From positions 267,093-331,092 of the forward strand of contig NW_019774714.1 in the NCBI RefSeq assembly GCF_001039355.2: a DNA stretch of 64,000 nt, in the 5' to 3' direction. The notes below the pieces were generated by a model that worked only from the letters and a program-made list of their open reading frames with translations, made no database searches and was not told the DNA's origin. Source of the DNA: Lingula anatina (taxonomy: Eukaryota > Brachiopoda > Lingulata > Lingulida > Lingulidae). Below, in pieces: positions 54,801 through 63,291 of the stretch. Position 1 is the stretch's first letter. Each line of letters starts with the position of its first letter. Both the position numbers and the translations under genes were made by a program.

Positions 54801-57800
54801 CTGGAGAACATCGCAGCCGAAGTGGGCCTGAAGAAGAGGGTGGTGCAGGTGTGGTTCCAGAACACGCGTGCGCGCGAACGAAAAGGTCAATATCGTGCCC
54901 ACACTCAGTTGATTCACAAGAGGTGCCCTTTTTGCCGTGCCCTTTTCAGGGCCAAGTCTGCCCTGGAATCTCATCTGGCCACCAAACACCCTGAAGATAT
55001 GGCTAAGGGAGAAATCAGGATAGAGGACATTCCTGATGCCACCAGTGAGGGTCCAGTCTCCCCTTCCACACCTTCTTCAGCAGCCACCTCCCCAGCCAGT
55101 GAGACCAAGCCTCTATTGTCGCCACCTTTTGGCATGCACCCCTTCATGCCATTTATGCCACCCCCAGGGCTGGGTCTCCCACCCATGACAGACCCCTTGC
55201 ATCAGACCATGAAGAAGATTTATGAGGACTCCCTGAAGAAGTACATTGATGAGCTCAGTGGGGCAGTTCACCACCCGAAGCAGGTACCTCCGTCTTCTCA
55301 GCTGCCGCCACCTCCTCCTCCTAAACAGTCCTCTGAGACCCCATCACGTCATTCCAGTGGAATGTCAGAGCAGACGACACCCAAGAAAAATTCCTCTTCA
55401 ACGTCCACCGTCAGTAAACCTGATGACAATGATTCTCCACTAGATCTCAGTAAGCCAATCAGAGTGAAGACGGAAATGGACAGTGTGCTGGAGGGACCAA
55501 CTACGGATATGAGTGAGAGAAGTAACGACGGCGACTTGAACTCCTCACGCAACTTCAGTTTTGACGACTCCCGCTCTGACACCTACTCTGAGTGCACGGA
55601 GAATTGTGATGACGACGAACTTTCACCGCAGTCGGGTTCTATGAATTCCATGGTGCCTCACAGGATTCCAGGCAAACGCTACCGCACTCAAATGACCAAC
55701 CTCCAGATCAAGGTGATGAAGTCACTGTTCTCCGACTACAAGACGCCCACCATGGCAGAATGCGAGATGCTCGGTCAGTTCATAGGGCTACCAAAGCGCG
55801 TGGTTCAGGTCTGGTTCCAGAACGCCCGGGCCAAGGAGAAGAAGGCCAAGCTGGCGTATTCCAAACACTTTGGCCAGGAGCTGGAGTTCTCGCGCCCTCC
55901 AGAGGAGTGCAAGCTGTGCAAATTCAAGTATTCACACAAGTACACTGTCCAGGACCATATCTTTACTAAGAAGCATATAGAGAATGTCAAGAAACACATC
56001 CAACAGGAGACTGATGCGGAGAACTTTGCCAACCCAATGACATCGCTCTTGCGCCAACACGAGTCAGAGCAGATGAGAAAATTAATGGAGGCAAGCGAAG
56101 CATCACATTTGGCACAATTGAGAGTAATGGGACTAAATGCCATGGGACTGCCCAGTGGAGGTAATAATATCTCATCAATGTAGTCTGTATACCTTTTATT
56201 CTCAGCAATTCTGTTCACATTATATAAGTTAAAAAAACTGTAGTATCATAACAAAAGAGGCAGGAAAGTGGAATAACTGAGTTATGCAAGGCTGGTAAAC
56301 ATCTTGTTAGGTTTTATTTTTCCACCTTTGATAATTATTTGACAGCATGGTTTAGTACTTGACTTGTAGCTTCCCTTTATAGACAAAGATGCAAAGTATG
56401 GTGTTCAGGCTTTGCTAAGCTGTCTCACCAAATATCAAATGAAACAAGTGCTTAATTTCATTCAAAATTTTCGATTGGCTATAAATACTTTTATTCTGAC
56501 AGGTATGAATTGGTGGTAATTATAAAAGTAAGGTGTGTCACTCCAACACACATTACTATCTTGCTAATTGCACAATTTTGATAATTAACCTCTGATAATT
56601 CCTGTTCTTAATTATGTAGCTGCCGGATCTGGTAACGTCAGCCCAGGAAATGTTTTTCCAGAGCCAAAACCCTCTGCCACTTCCAGTAAAGACTTGGCTA
56701 AGACTCCCACGCGAGTGAAACAGGAACCTAAAGATGATGCTGATGCATCTACAGCACACAGTGAAGGTGAGAGAAACACACCAATGGCATATTGTATGCT
56801 AAGAAGCTGTGGCACAGATTACAGTGATAATCCTCAAAATAGCAATACATTTTATTGAAAAGTGAAAAAAAAGTTTCATTTCCTTGATGTTGATTGTGTT
56901 TAACAAAAAAAAACTGTGTGTTTGATTTGAAATTTAAAGCTGCAAGTGTTCAAAAGTAATGTTATTATGTGACTGCATACACTGAATCAGCATTATCTCA
57001 CAATCTTAATTATTTCTTGTATGTAAATAGATCAAGGGGGTATATACTGCCTAATTCCACCACTATATCCATTTCATGAAAAATTTAATAAAACCATTCT
57101 GTTTTGATCATTCTCCAAGCAGGCCATGATTTAGTGAAGTACTTCATTTGCAGACTAGTTGACTTCTAAACACAATTTTTAGCCAATACATATAAATTGC
57201 CTTTGCGCAGTCTGTATAAATTTTTTATGGAAAATTTCTTTATTTTTCAGGAAAAAAGAAGGACTCTGCTACCTCATCATCTAGTTCAGCCAGTGACAGC
57301 TCAGTGGCATCTAGTCTGCTCTCCCCATTTGGCCCAGTGCCAGGAGGCGAGGCTGGCATGTACCCCTTGATGTACACGGGTATGCCTGGTATGTTCCCTG
57401 GTATGGGGATGCCATTTATGCCACCAGGGTTCTTTCCAGGTAGGCTTAAATTAGGGTGTATGTGGGGGTGTTCATAGTTTTGTTTTTAATGTTTGTTTGC
57501 AAAGATGCCAGTTTGTTGCAATCTTTCTCTGGATAATAGATATTTGAAATATGTCTTTAAGCAAATGAGTTTATATTATTATTATTATTTTTTTTTTTTT
57601 TTTATTTTTTTTTTTTTTTTTTTTTTTTTGAAATTGTGAAATTGAAACCAACAAGTTTTTCTTGTAAAATCAATATCACTGTTTGTTTAAAGATTTAAGT
57701 TTTGGTATATTTCCTCACTTGTTTTTCTCAAAAGTATAAATTACAACTCTATCTTTCTGTAAACATATTAATTAATGAAGTGAGTTAACAAAAATGGTGG

Positions 57801-60800
57801 ATTGCTTGTATGCAATTAGAATCCTAATCAAGATGAGGAAACCTGACATCTGCATTAATGAATTTGAATAATAATATGCAAAAAGTTTGGTGTTAATTAT
57901 ATTTGTCTGTCTGACAAATTTATGTAATTTTAAAATGGGTTTGATTGCTGATTGCAGCTACCCAGTTAGATGACATAAATGTTCTAATTGACTCTACAGC
58001 TGAAGTAATTGCAGAATATGAGCTCACTCAATAAATTAAGGCAGGGTTATGTTGCAAGTTAAAGAAATAATTATTGAGTATATTCTGTACAATATTAGAA
58101 CATCATCTTTCTGTGATATAACTTAAACATACTATTAATGATCATATTGCATATTTTATGTGACATTTTTGTTTAAATGATGGTGAAAGAGTTTTACTAG
58201 AATGTTACAGATCATAGTGACCATATCTCATATGATATTTCATTTTTGTAATAAATAACAAAAGTGTATGGGTTAACACCAGTCTCCATAAGCTGATTAA
58301 GGGGGATCCCAGGTTTGCACAGTGGGTACATGCACTCGTTTTACCCCCCCCCCCCTCCCTTCACCCCCAGTGAAATAAGACAAACCCAGCAATTGTCCTC
58401 ATGTTTTGTTATATATTTGCTGAGCAAAGTAAGGGAATTTTTCATCTTTGTTCAAAATTTTTAGTGAAATACAATTTAGTAAGTGCATATTTGAAGAAAG
58501 TGATGAGAACTGTGTCACTATGGCCTGTGTTGTGGTGGAGAGAGATTTTCTGTTGGGTGGAGTATGAATATTGTGTTTGGTGTTGCTTAGCTGCTGCATG
58601 TTTCTTAAGGTAAGCTATTGTACAAGTATAGTAGACTTCTCTTCTTTGCCTTGTACATTTCGTCAAGTCACTACAGCCAGTAGCATGTGTAGATTTTGAA
58701 ATGATGTGGGATTTTTTTAAGTCAATTATTCTGGCCCTGAAGTTAACAGCTGTGTAGCATTGGCTGGTGGATATGTGAAATGAAGATACTTTTCCCAAGT
58801 GGTTGATAAAACTTGGTCTCTGTACAATATCTCAGGCTCTATATAGCAGGGTAAAAAAAAAAACTTTGCTCCTACACATTTCTCCAGCAGCATTTGTCCC
58901 ACACAATTTTAAGCTGAGCTGCTGCCACTCGCTGCAGATTCACCTGTGAATATTTCTCTGTTCCTGTGTGCATATGCATGTATATTAGCATTTTTGCATG
59001 CATTATTTGACCAAAATTGATGTGCATAGTCTTTGTACCTGGATACTTGCCTTCAGTCATCTTACACGGGGAGATGGCAAGGAAGAATTTTTCTCATGGA
59101 AATGCTGCACTCTGTATAAAATGTACTGGATCTCCATCTTGTATGGTCATTACTGCCTTTCCTCCTATGGGTAAAAATCCCCGAAGGTCACAGCCCCATG
59201 ATATAGTCAGGAGTGTGTCCTACCGTCTTACTCCATATATTATAGTTTCAATTCTGTATAAATTCCTAGTAAAAATATTAGTGTGGCACACTTTTTACAT
59301 GGGTTGTATTTTCATGCTGTCCATATCACCTCCAGTGCTCTGTAGAAGTTGAGCTTTGTTACACCCAAACTTTGTTTCGTGTAGATGAATTCTGTTTGTT
59401 ATAATTAAATTGATATTGGTCCTGCTTTATTCTCCCCTTCTCCTCTGCAAATCCGTTACCTCTTGTGCTAACATTATAAGTGGTATAAGTGCCTTACTTG
59501 TCCATGGTACTCTACTTTTTTTCTGCCTTATTTATCAATATATGATGACCAAATATTCACCTAAACATTTTTATGTGAGTTGCACATCTTGCATTTTAGC
59601 TCTTCATTTTGTTTTCTTTGTAATTTTTTTATCATATAATTACTATTGTTATTTTTCTTCTGTGACAAAATTATCAACTATGCCATACTAACCTGTTTCT
59701 CATCAAAAACCAGAACTGACTCTTGCAGACATAAGTTCAGCTTTTATAATCATTGTTTAGAGATATTTCAGTTTCAAAATTCACACTCAGTGCATGATAC
59801 CTCAAGCTTTTGTACAAACCATTTTGATTAAAAGAATAAGTTAATTTGACTTAATTTGACACCTTATGGCTGTATTAGATAGAATTGCATTTGTCATTCA
59901 GTTTTTAAATGACAAGTCTTTGCATGTTGATAAATGAACTATTGGTTTGATGTCTGCATGCTCAAAATCTCTGTCCCAGGTACACATCCTCAAAAGAAAA
60001 AGAAAACGTCAATATGGAGAAAATCATTGTGCAAACACTAATTACTATTATCATTTTCTGCATGAAGGCACATTGGGCTTTTATTTCAATTTACATTCAA
60101 GTTGTTTCCCTGGAAATGGACCCATTCCATATGGACCCATTTCATATGCAGTGACTCGTCCATTCCAACAATATTCAGTCTTTGTAATTTGACAGAACCT
60201 GTGCTAAATATTTTACACATTTAGGGCTGTAAAACTTGTTGCTTGCATGAAAATGGGCTTAGATATAGATGGGAAGAAACATCTATGGAGGGAGGGGGGA
60301 CGTTGCCAGTTTGCAAGGATGTGTACTTGTCCCTCCTTAGCCTTTCCCCACCTCTTATTTGGCTGCATGGTGTATGTAGATACAGCTCATTGTCGTCTGC
60401 TGCTGCATAGCATACAGCTCTGTTGTAAGGTGTCCGTCTTGTGACTGAGGAAATGGTGAAAATCTCATTCCTATGTTACATTTACCTCAGCCCTTTCTCT
60501 TCATTAGGCATACCCATGATTGATGATTTGGGGATGCCTTTTCCACCTCCAGGGGGTCCATATGGTAAGTTACCACCTGCTTGCCCCATTCATCAAATTA
60601 AGCAAATGATAAAATGCTTCAATCAAGTAGAAAAAAAACAACCAAATCATATAAAAATTTGAAAAATACTGGAATGCAAATATATGTGGTCCATAGTGTT
60701 GGAGGTAAGTTGAGTGCATGTGTCAATGCGAGGAGAGAAAGTGGGTTTTTAAGAGTTTTTTTAAGGACATTTGGCAGAAGATTGACATATGAAAAAACTG

Positions 60801-61512
60801 TGCTGCTTGCTTTTGTCTTTCAAGTTTACATTGTTAAGATTTCAGGTGGATTTCATGATCTTAAGTACTGCTATTAGATGTGTTAAAATAAAATACTTCT
60901 TTTTTTCAGTCTGTCTGCAGTCTAATGGCAGGATATGTATAAGTTTTTCCTCTAATTTTAGGAATGGAGAACATGTTCTCATTTGACCCCATGACCTACG
61001 GCACACCGCTGGCGCTGCTCCAGATTCCTCAGCAAGCGATCAGAACAGTTGTCTCAAAAATAGCAGAGCAGAACACCACCCTGGCGCGCTACACACAAGA
61101 CTGTCTCTCATTGGCTGACGTCAAGAACATTGTGAGTGTACGTGATGCTGCGTGCACCAGTGAGTTCACCGTGGACGTGGGTTTTGTCTGCAAAAAGTGT
61201 CACCTGGTGTTCCCCCAGCGCGATGCCTGCGTCAGTCACCAGAGGGCATCTTGTTACCCCGGAAAGAACCCCAACGAGGTGAAGTCCATTTTGAAGCTCG
61301 AGCAGGTGCAGTATAAATGCACCTTATGTGGAGAAAGCTACTCAACTCTGCAGGAGTATAAACTGCACTGTAATCTTGTCACACACAAGGCCAAACTCAG
61401 CAAGGCAGAGGCTGCAGGCACCTTCCGGTCTCCAATGGGACTGGCTGCTTCAGGGAATAAGTCAGCAGAGGGAGCCACCAGAAGTGGAACGCCCAAGAAA
61501 AGCACAAGCTGA
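29345..61512 (+). CDS. ZFHX3: ZFHX3/4 (ATBF1, zfh-2)-type zinc-finger homeobox transcription factor, complete coding region
   Basis: A large nuclear DNA-binding regulator with eight coding segments: 29345-32852, 46176-46265, 49502-49885, 50812-56160, 56620-56766, 57251-57439, 60508-60564 and 60962-61512. Joined they total 10,275 nt, or 3,424 residues, close to vertebrate ZFHX3/ZFHX4 (roughly 3,600-3,700) and larger than fly Zfh-2. The protein has about 27 C2H2 or C2HC-like fingers and four homeodomains (about 2190, 2389, 2628, 2948) in the family's order. HD1 carries the unusual WFRNTLFKERQ helix that I recall from ATBF1. All introns are GT-AG and all junctions phase 1. The ATG at 29,345 (CACCATGG) is the first in-frame ATG after an in-frame stop at 29,255. 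Known family roles are neuronal and muscle differentiation, growth control and circadian regulation. The symbol marks the family: I cannot separate a ZFHX3 from a ZFHX4 or pre-duplication identity. Confidence 0.95.
32129..32143 (+). other. PxDLS motif 1 (PVDLS), candidate CtBP-binding site
   Basis: Residues 929-933 read PVDLS followed by KE, matching the PxDLS consensus recognised by the CtBP co-repressor. It sits in a finger-free linker between fingers 6 and 7, where a short linear motif would be exposed. Function is inferred from the motif alone. Confidence 0.6.
32891..32922 (+). repeat. (TG)n followed by a 17-G run, 38 nt inside intron 1
   Basis: A TG dinucleotide run passes into an uninterrupted run of 17 G (32,906-32,922) shortly downstream of the exon 1 donor. 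In RNA this gives a UG repeat plus a G tract, elements bound by TDP-43/CELF-type and hnRNP H/F-type proteins respectively in other animals. Run lengths of this sort are also error-prone in sequencing. Confidence 0.8.
36001..36040. repeat. tandem 20-bp duplication
   Basis: The 20-mer TCTTGAAAACTTCTAACTGG occurs twice in direct contact, the second copy with one change (GG to AG at its end). It is a recent local duplication in intron 1. Confidence 0.9.
38691..38846. repeat. inverted repeat / foldback in intron 1
   Basis: Left arm 38,691-38,735 and right arm 38,801-38,846 are inverted copies separated by 65 bp. The inner 26 bp (38,710-38,735 against 38,801-38,826) match at 24 positions. The outer part is looser, with several differences that would be G:U pairs in RNA. 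Weaker complementarity seems to continue outwards. It could be a decayed foldback transposon, or simply a stable intronic hairpin. Confidence 0.75.
46176..46265 (+). CDS. ZFHX3: ZFHX coding exon 2: small acidic exon
   Basis: A 90-nt exon encoding residues 1170-1199. It is dominated by Asp and Glu with Thr and Ser and has no finger. Acceptor TTTTTCAAG and donor G|GTAGGA are both phase 1, and the frame joins exons 1 and 3 without a stop. Because it is symmetric and domain-free, skipping it would leave the protein in frame and only alter an acidic linker between the tenth and eleventh fingers. The exon is supported by splice-site and frame logic, not by a recognised domain. Confidence 0.85.
46984..47197. 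mobile_element. MITE-like element with TIRs and 7-bp direct repeats
   Basis: The left end (46,984-47,009) and the inverted right end (about 47,176-47,197) share a terminal inverted repeat, ATTTCC-x-(A/G)AGATTT-TAGATCGATC in outline, with small indels. Directly outside both ends is the same heptamer, TACACCC (46,977-46,983 and 47,198-47,204), a plausible target-site duplication. The interior is GC-richer than the intron around it and has no transposase ORF. The size, TIRs and 7-8-bp duplication suggest a non-autonomous DNA transposon, perhaps hAT-like. The family assignment is a guess. Confidence 0.65.
49195..49250. repeat. (GTTT)n microsatellite
   Basis: About 13 uninterrupted tetramer units in intron 2, roughly 250 nt upstream of coding exon 3. 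Confidence 0.95.
49502..49885 (+). CDS. ZFHX3: ZFHX coding exon 3: two C2H2 fingers and a Gln tract
   Basis: Encodes residues 1200-1327. The first finger (about 49,534-49,605) and the second (about 49,671-49,740) are both canonical C2H2. A Gln-rich stretch coded by mixed CAG and CAA codons lies between them (about 49,606-49,640). The acceptor is TCTCTCCAG at 49,493-49,501, the donor G|GTGAGG, both phase 1. An ATG-initiated frame opens further left, at 49,444, but that part is intronic. Reading past the donor stays open to a stop at 49,975-49,977, with an AATAAA at 50,051, so a truncated isoform is conceivable. Confidence 0.93.
49886..50811 (+). other. ZFHX intron 3 (0.9 kb)
   Basis: Donor GTGAGG, acceptor TATTTTCTAG. 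The host frame remains open for 30 codons into the intron, to 49,977. An AATAAA hexamer follows at 50,051-50,056 and a CA repeat near 50,470-50,494. The reading frame is also open for about 50 codons before exon 4, which explains an apparent ATG at 50,664. Confidence 0.85.
50051..50056 (+). terminator. candidate intronic poly(A) signal
   Basis: AATAAA followed by a T-rich stretch, 74 nt after the in-frame stop that intron 3 retention would give. AATAAA is common by chance in AT-rich introns. Confidence 0.25.
50812..56160 (+). CDS. ZFHX3: ZFHX coding exon 4: core with four homeodomains and 13 fingers
   Basis: A 5.3-kb exon encoding residues 1328-3110. Nine fingers come first, at about 50,862, 50,970, 51,090, 51,177, 51,618, 51,750, 52,095, 52,577 (C2HC-like) and 52,887; a Ser/Thr/Pro-rich linker lies at about 51,870-52,070. 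Then come a Met/Pro/Gly-rich stretch (about 53,160-53,310), a poly-Gln run (about 53,328-53,400), HD1, HD2, two fingers (about 54,246 and 54,480), HD3, one finger (about 54,921), another Met/Pro stretch (about 55,128-55,200), a PLDLS motif and a SUMO site, HD4, and a last finger (about 55,908). This is the ZFHX3/4 order. Acceptor TTTCTAG, donor G|GTAATA, phase 1. Read-through of the donor meets TAG at 56,181. ORFs of up to 179 codons on the other strand are shadows. Confidence 0.97.
53328..53400 (+). repeat. poly-Gln coding tract abutting HD1
   Basis: Mixed CAG/CAA codons give about 14 consecutive Gln, with further Gln on each side, directly before the first homeodomain. The codon mixing would slow repeat-length slippage compared with pure CAG. 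Confidence 0.95.
53397..53576 (+). other. Homeodomain 1
   Basis: Residues 2190-2249. The recognition helix reads KVIKHWFRNTLFKERQ. W48, F49 and N51 are present, but position 50 is Arg instead of Gln and positions 52-53 are Thr-Leu. From memory the same atypical helix marks HD1 of vertebrate ATBF1/ZFHX3, which makes it the best family identifier in the window. Confidence 0.93.
53994..54173 (+). other. Homeodomain 2
   Basis: Residues 2389-2448, with the RTRFT opening and a VWFQNARQKARK helix. W48, F49, Q50 and N51 are all canonical, so TAAT-type DNA binding is expected. Confidence 0.95.
54711..54890 (+). other. Homeodomain 3
   Basis: Residues 2628-2687. The helix reads VWFQNTRARERK with canonical W48, F49, Q50 and N51. 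A C2H2 finger follows after a short linker. Confidence 0.95.
55437..55451 (+). other. PxDLS motif 2 (PLDLS), candidate CtBP-binding site
   Basis: Residues 2870-2874 read PLDLS followed by KP, a textbook CtBP-binding motif, in a disordered linker between HD3 and HD4. It is separated by only four residues from the SUMO-consensus VKTE. Confidence 0.7.
55464..55475 (+). other. SUMO-consensus site VKTE
   Basis: Residues 2879-2882 match psi-K-x-E. Its closeness to the PLDLS motif resembles the paired repression modules of other CtBP-recruiting factors. Modification is inferred. Confidence 0.45.
55671..55850 (+). other. Homeodomain 4
   Basis: Residues 2948-3007, with helix VWFQNARAKEKK and canonical W48, F49, Q50 and N51. 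A C2H2-type finger with a KKH ending follows at about 55,908. Confidence 0.95.
56161..56619 (+). other. ZFHX intron 4 (459 bp)
   Basis: The donor is GTAATA, the weakest of the seven, and the acceptor is TTATGTAG. If the donor is not used, translation ends eight codons later at TAG 56,181-56,183 and the protein loses its C-terminal two fingers. Confidence 0.85.
56620..56766 (+). CDS. ZFHX3: ZFHX coding exon 5: linker with SUMO-consensus site
   Basis: A 147-nt exon encoding residues 3111-3159. It is rich in Ser, Lys, Pro, Ala and Asp, with no finger or homeodomain. It contains VKQE (56,715-56,726, residues 3143-3146), a psi-K-x-E sumoylation consensus. Acceptor TTATGTAG, donor G|GTGAGA, both phase 1; the frame is uninterrupted with exons 4 and 6. 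Being symmetric and domain-free, it could be a cassette exon. The other strand has short ORFs that are shadows. Confidence 0.88.
56767..57250 (+). other. ZFHX intron 5 (484 bp)
   Basis: Donor GTGAGA, acceptor TATTTTTCAG. AT-rich, with no other feature seen. Confidence 0.88.
57251..57439 (+). CDS. ZFHX3: ZFHX coding exon 6: Ser-rich then Met/Pro/Gly-rich
   Basis: A 189-nt exon encoding residues 3160-3222. It opens with a Lys triplet and a Ser-rich run, followed by a Met/Pro/Gly/Phe-rich stretch with repeats of the GMP and PGM type. That composition matches two segments of exon 4 and continues into exon 7. Acceptor ATTTTTCAG, donor CCAG|GTAGGC, both phase 1. No known domain. It is too short and compositionally biased to be recognised alone; the frame, splice sites and continuity of composition support it. 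Confidence 0.88.
57440..60507 (+). other. ZFHX intron 6 (3.1 kb)
   Basis: Donor GTAGGC, acceptor TTCATTAG. It contains a very long T run at about 57,587-57,629 and a C run near 58,345. Several 60-118-codon ORFs on both strands show no protein-like feature. An additional phase 1 exon could hide here, but I found no convincing one. Confidence 0.8.
60508..60564 (+). CDS. ZFHX3: ZFHX coding exon 7: 57-nt mini-exon
   Basis: Encodes residues 3223-3241, a Met/Pro/Gly-rich peptide with an Asp-Asp pair. Acceptor TTCATTAG and a strong donor G|GTAAGT, both phase 1. It continues the Met/Pro stretch of exon 6 and runs in frame into exon 8. At 57 nt it is a good candidate for regulated inclusion. Evidence is splice sites, frame and composition only; without it exon 6 would also join exon 8 in frame. 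Confidence 0.78.
60565..60961 (+). other. ZFHX intron 7 (397 bp)
   Basis: Donor GTAAGT. Four AG acceptor candidates lie near its end (after 60,909, 60,920, 60,930 and 60,961). Only the last keeps the frame that carries the C-terminal fingers. Confidence 0.85.
60962..61512 (+). CDS. ZFHX3: ZFHX coding exon 8: C-terminal two fingers and stop
   Basis: The last coding exon, residues 3242-3424, ending in TGA at 61,510-61,512. It starts with a Met/Phe-rich segment and a conserved-looking helical stretch, followed by a finger whose last ligand is Cys instead of His (about 61,188-61,256) and a C2H2 finger (about 61,314-61,380). The tail is short, rich in Ser, Gly and Lys. Acceptor TAATTTTAG, phase 1. 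The ATG at 60,964 is internal. Paired C-terminal fingers of this kind are usual in ZFHX3/4. Confidence 0.94.
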
Positions 61513-62013
61513 GGACATTGTGCATTTTAGCACTCATTCACTAATTAGTACTAGAAGCTGCATTTACTAAATATCAATCAAACTCACAAAGACTTCACTT
61601 GTAAAAGTATTTTAACATGTGACTTGTAACTGCGCAAAATCACTTAAAAACGGAGAATAACCTAAACACAATAAGATACCTGTCATATATATTGGTAATA
61701 AGTGAAAACACGGCAATATAAACCTAGAGGCAATCTTCAACATACAGGCAATCTTCAATTCATATGACAGCGGTTTTCCACAGTGGAGAAGATGGAAAAA
61801 GTAATATTTGTGTTTCTAAGTTGTCTCTCTGTGTGACTTATAGATGTTTGTCCAGTCATTACAGTGGAACTTGGTGTCAGTGCACTTTTAATATGGGTGT
61901 AGTATTGTTACAATGTAACTTTGTATTATCAGGTGGGGACTTGGAACTGAGGCAAGCGTCGTTGAAAACTTACTTCATGAGTAATCAAAAGGACAGCCAT
62001 TTCACCATTTCTG

Positions 62014-62021
62014 TGTACATA
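62014..62021 (+). promoter_or_regulatory. Pumilio-type motif TGTACATA
   Basis: Matches the UGUANAUA consensus of PUF-family repressors, inside the predicted 3' UTR. Not shown to be functional. Confidence 0.4.
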
Positions 62022-62694
62022 TTGTGTAATCATAATTTTGTTTTCATTTACTTAGACGTCTGAGCACCTGATAATGCATTATATAGTTTGACTGCCTCAT
62101 ATTGTTAAGACAATTGTAAAGATATATATGGTACTTTATATACATATCGTCCATTAGTGGGCTGATAACTGATCCACCTACAAGACGGTGATATGTTTTG
62201 AAGGATTTTAAATGGAGAAGCAACAGGTATTAATTGTGATGTTTTGACTAAAAACTGATCTCCTGTGACTGAAGAGCTCAGCCATTAATTAACAGTGCGT
62301 CAAGTGATAAGGCGTCAGGAATGATATAAGTGTATGAAGAATCTGTGTTCAGTCACTGAATGTTTTAACTGTAGATGTCACTGTGAGCATGTCGAATTGA
62401 TGTCAGAAGTCCCGTGGGAGAGTTGGTTGTAGTGCTCAGGAGATGCTCAGATGGTATCAAATGTAATACGTGTTGTGGAGAAATTATTGCAATACAGTTT
62501 ACTTGAGTGATTTGTCAGGCACTATTATTATCTATCATATTATGTATTAGTAACCATATATATATATATTATAACTATATATATAATTACATATAAATCT
62601 ATATATTCAGGGATGTATAACTCGAGGGCAGGGTTGCACCAGAAGCTGAGCTTTTAGCATATGCCAAAGGAAAAAAAGAAATCATGTCAAATTT

Positions 62695-62702
62695 TGTATA
62701 TA
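62695..62702 (+). promoter_or_regulatory. Pumilio-type motif TGTATATA
   Basis: Second match to UGUANAUA in the predicted 3' UTR. It lies in AT-rich sequence, where a chance match is more likely than for the first. Confidence 0.35.
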
Positions 62703-63280
62703 TAAGTCGTTGTATTTGATGACAAATTGACAATTTAGAGTAGCAGAGGACAAATTTGAACTTCAAGTTTTGCATGTTTTTGTTTGGAATTAGCTTTTGG
62801 TTTTTTAAAATAATTTTGGTTGAATTATATTTTCAGTTCTCTTAGATGTTGAAGTAAAGAATTTGACTGAAAATGTCCAATATTGGACTGACAAAGATGT
62901 GATGGTTACCAGAGTCAAAGATTTATGTGAATTATGAAAATTTGTTACCTTGTTGGCTATCAGCCTAAGTAGAAACTGGTGCTTAGCATAAATTTATAGA
63001 ACGTGAGTGGCAATTTTTCCTAGAGGTAGAAACATTGGTAGAGGCGACTAGAACAACTATATGTTCAATTTGTTATGGTTTATTATGCATATTGTTGACA
63101 TTATTACTGAATGAAGAAGCAATGGGAGGCATGAAGGTGATGAATCCAAGGTGCATATTAAGATGGAAAAAAAAGCTAACAAGAAAGTTAAAGTTGGCCA
63201 TGCCGACATCACTTTCTCTGACATGTTTTTTCATTTTTTTCATATTAAAATAGTGACTCAAAGTCACTCTGTTGGCTGGA

Positions 63281-63291
63281 AATAAAATAAA
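63281..63291 (+). terminator. overlapping AATAAA poly(A) signals
   Basis: Two AATAAA hexamers overlap (63,281-63,286 and 63,286-63,291), with a T-rich element about 15 nt further on. They are the first AATAAA hexamers I noticed after the stop codon. Confidence 0.55.

Noticed and set aside
58399-58798. Overlapping ORFs of 66-118 codons in intron 6
   Set aside because: Conflicting frames on both strands, no domain, and no phase 1 exon structure that would fit the host gene.
60909-60931. Earlier AG acceptors for exon 8
   Set aside because: Starting after 60,909, 60,920 or 60,930 would put the C-terminal fingers out of frame with exon 7; only 60,962 is compatible.
62875-62888. GTCCAATATTGGAC 14-bp palindrome in the 3' UTR
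   Set aside because: Perfect but short; a single such palindrome in a 64-kb window is not surprising, and nothing around it suggests a function.
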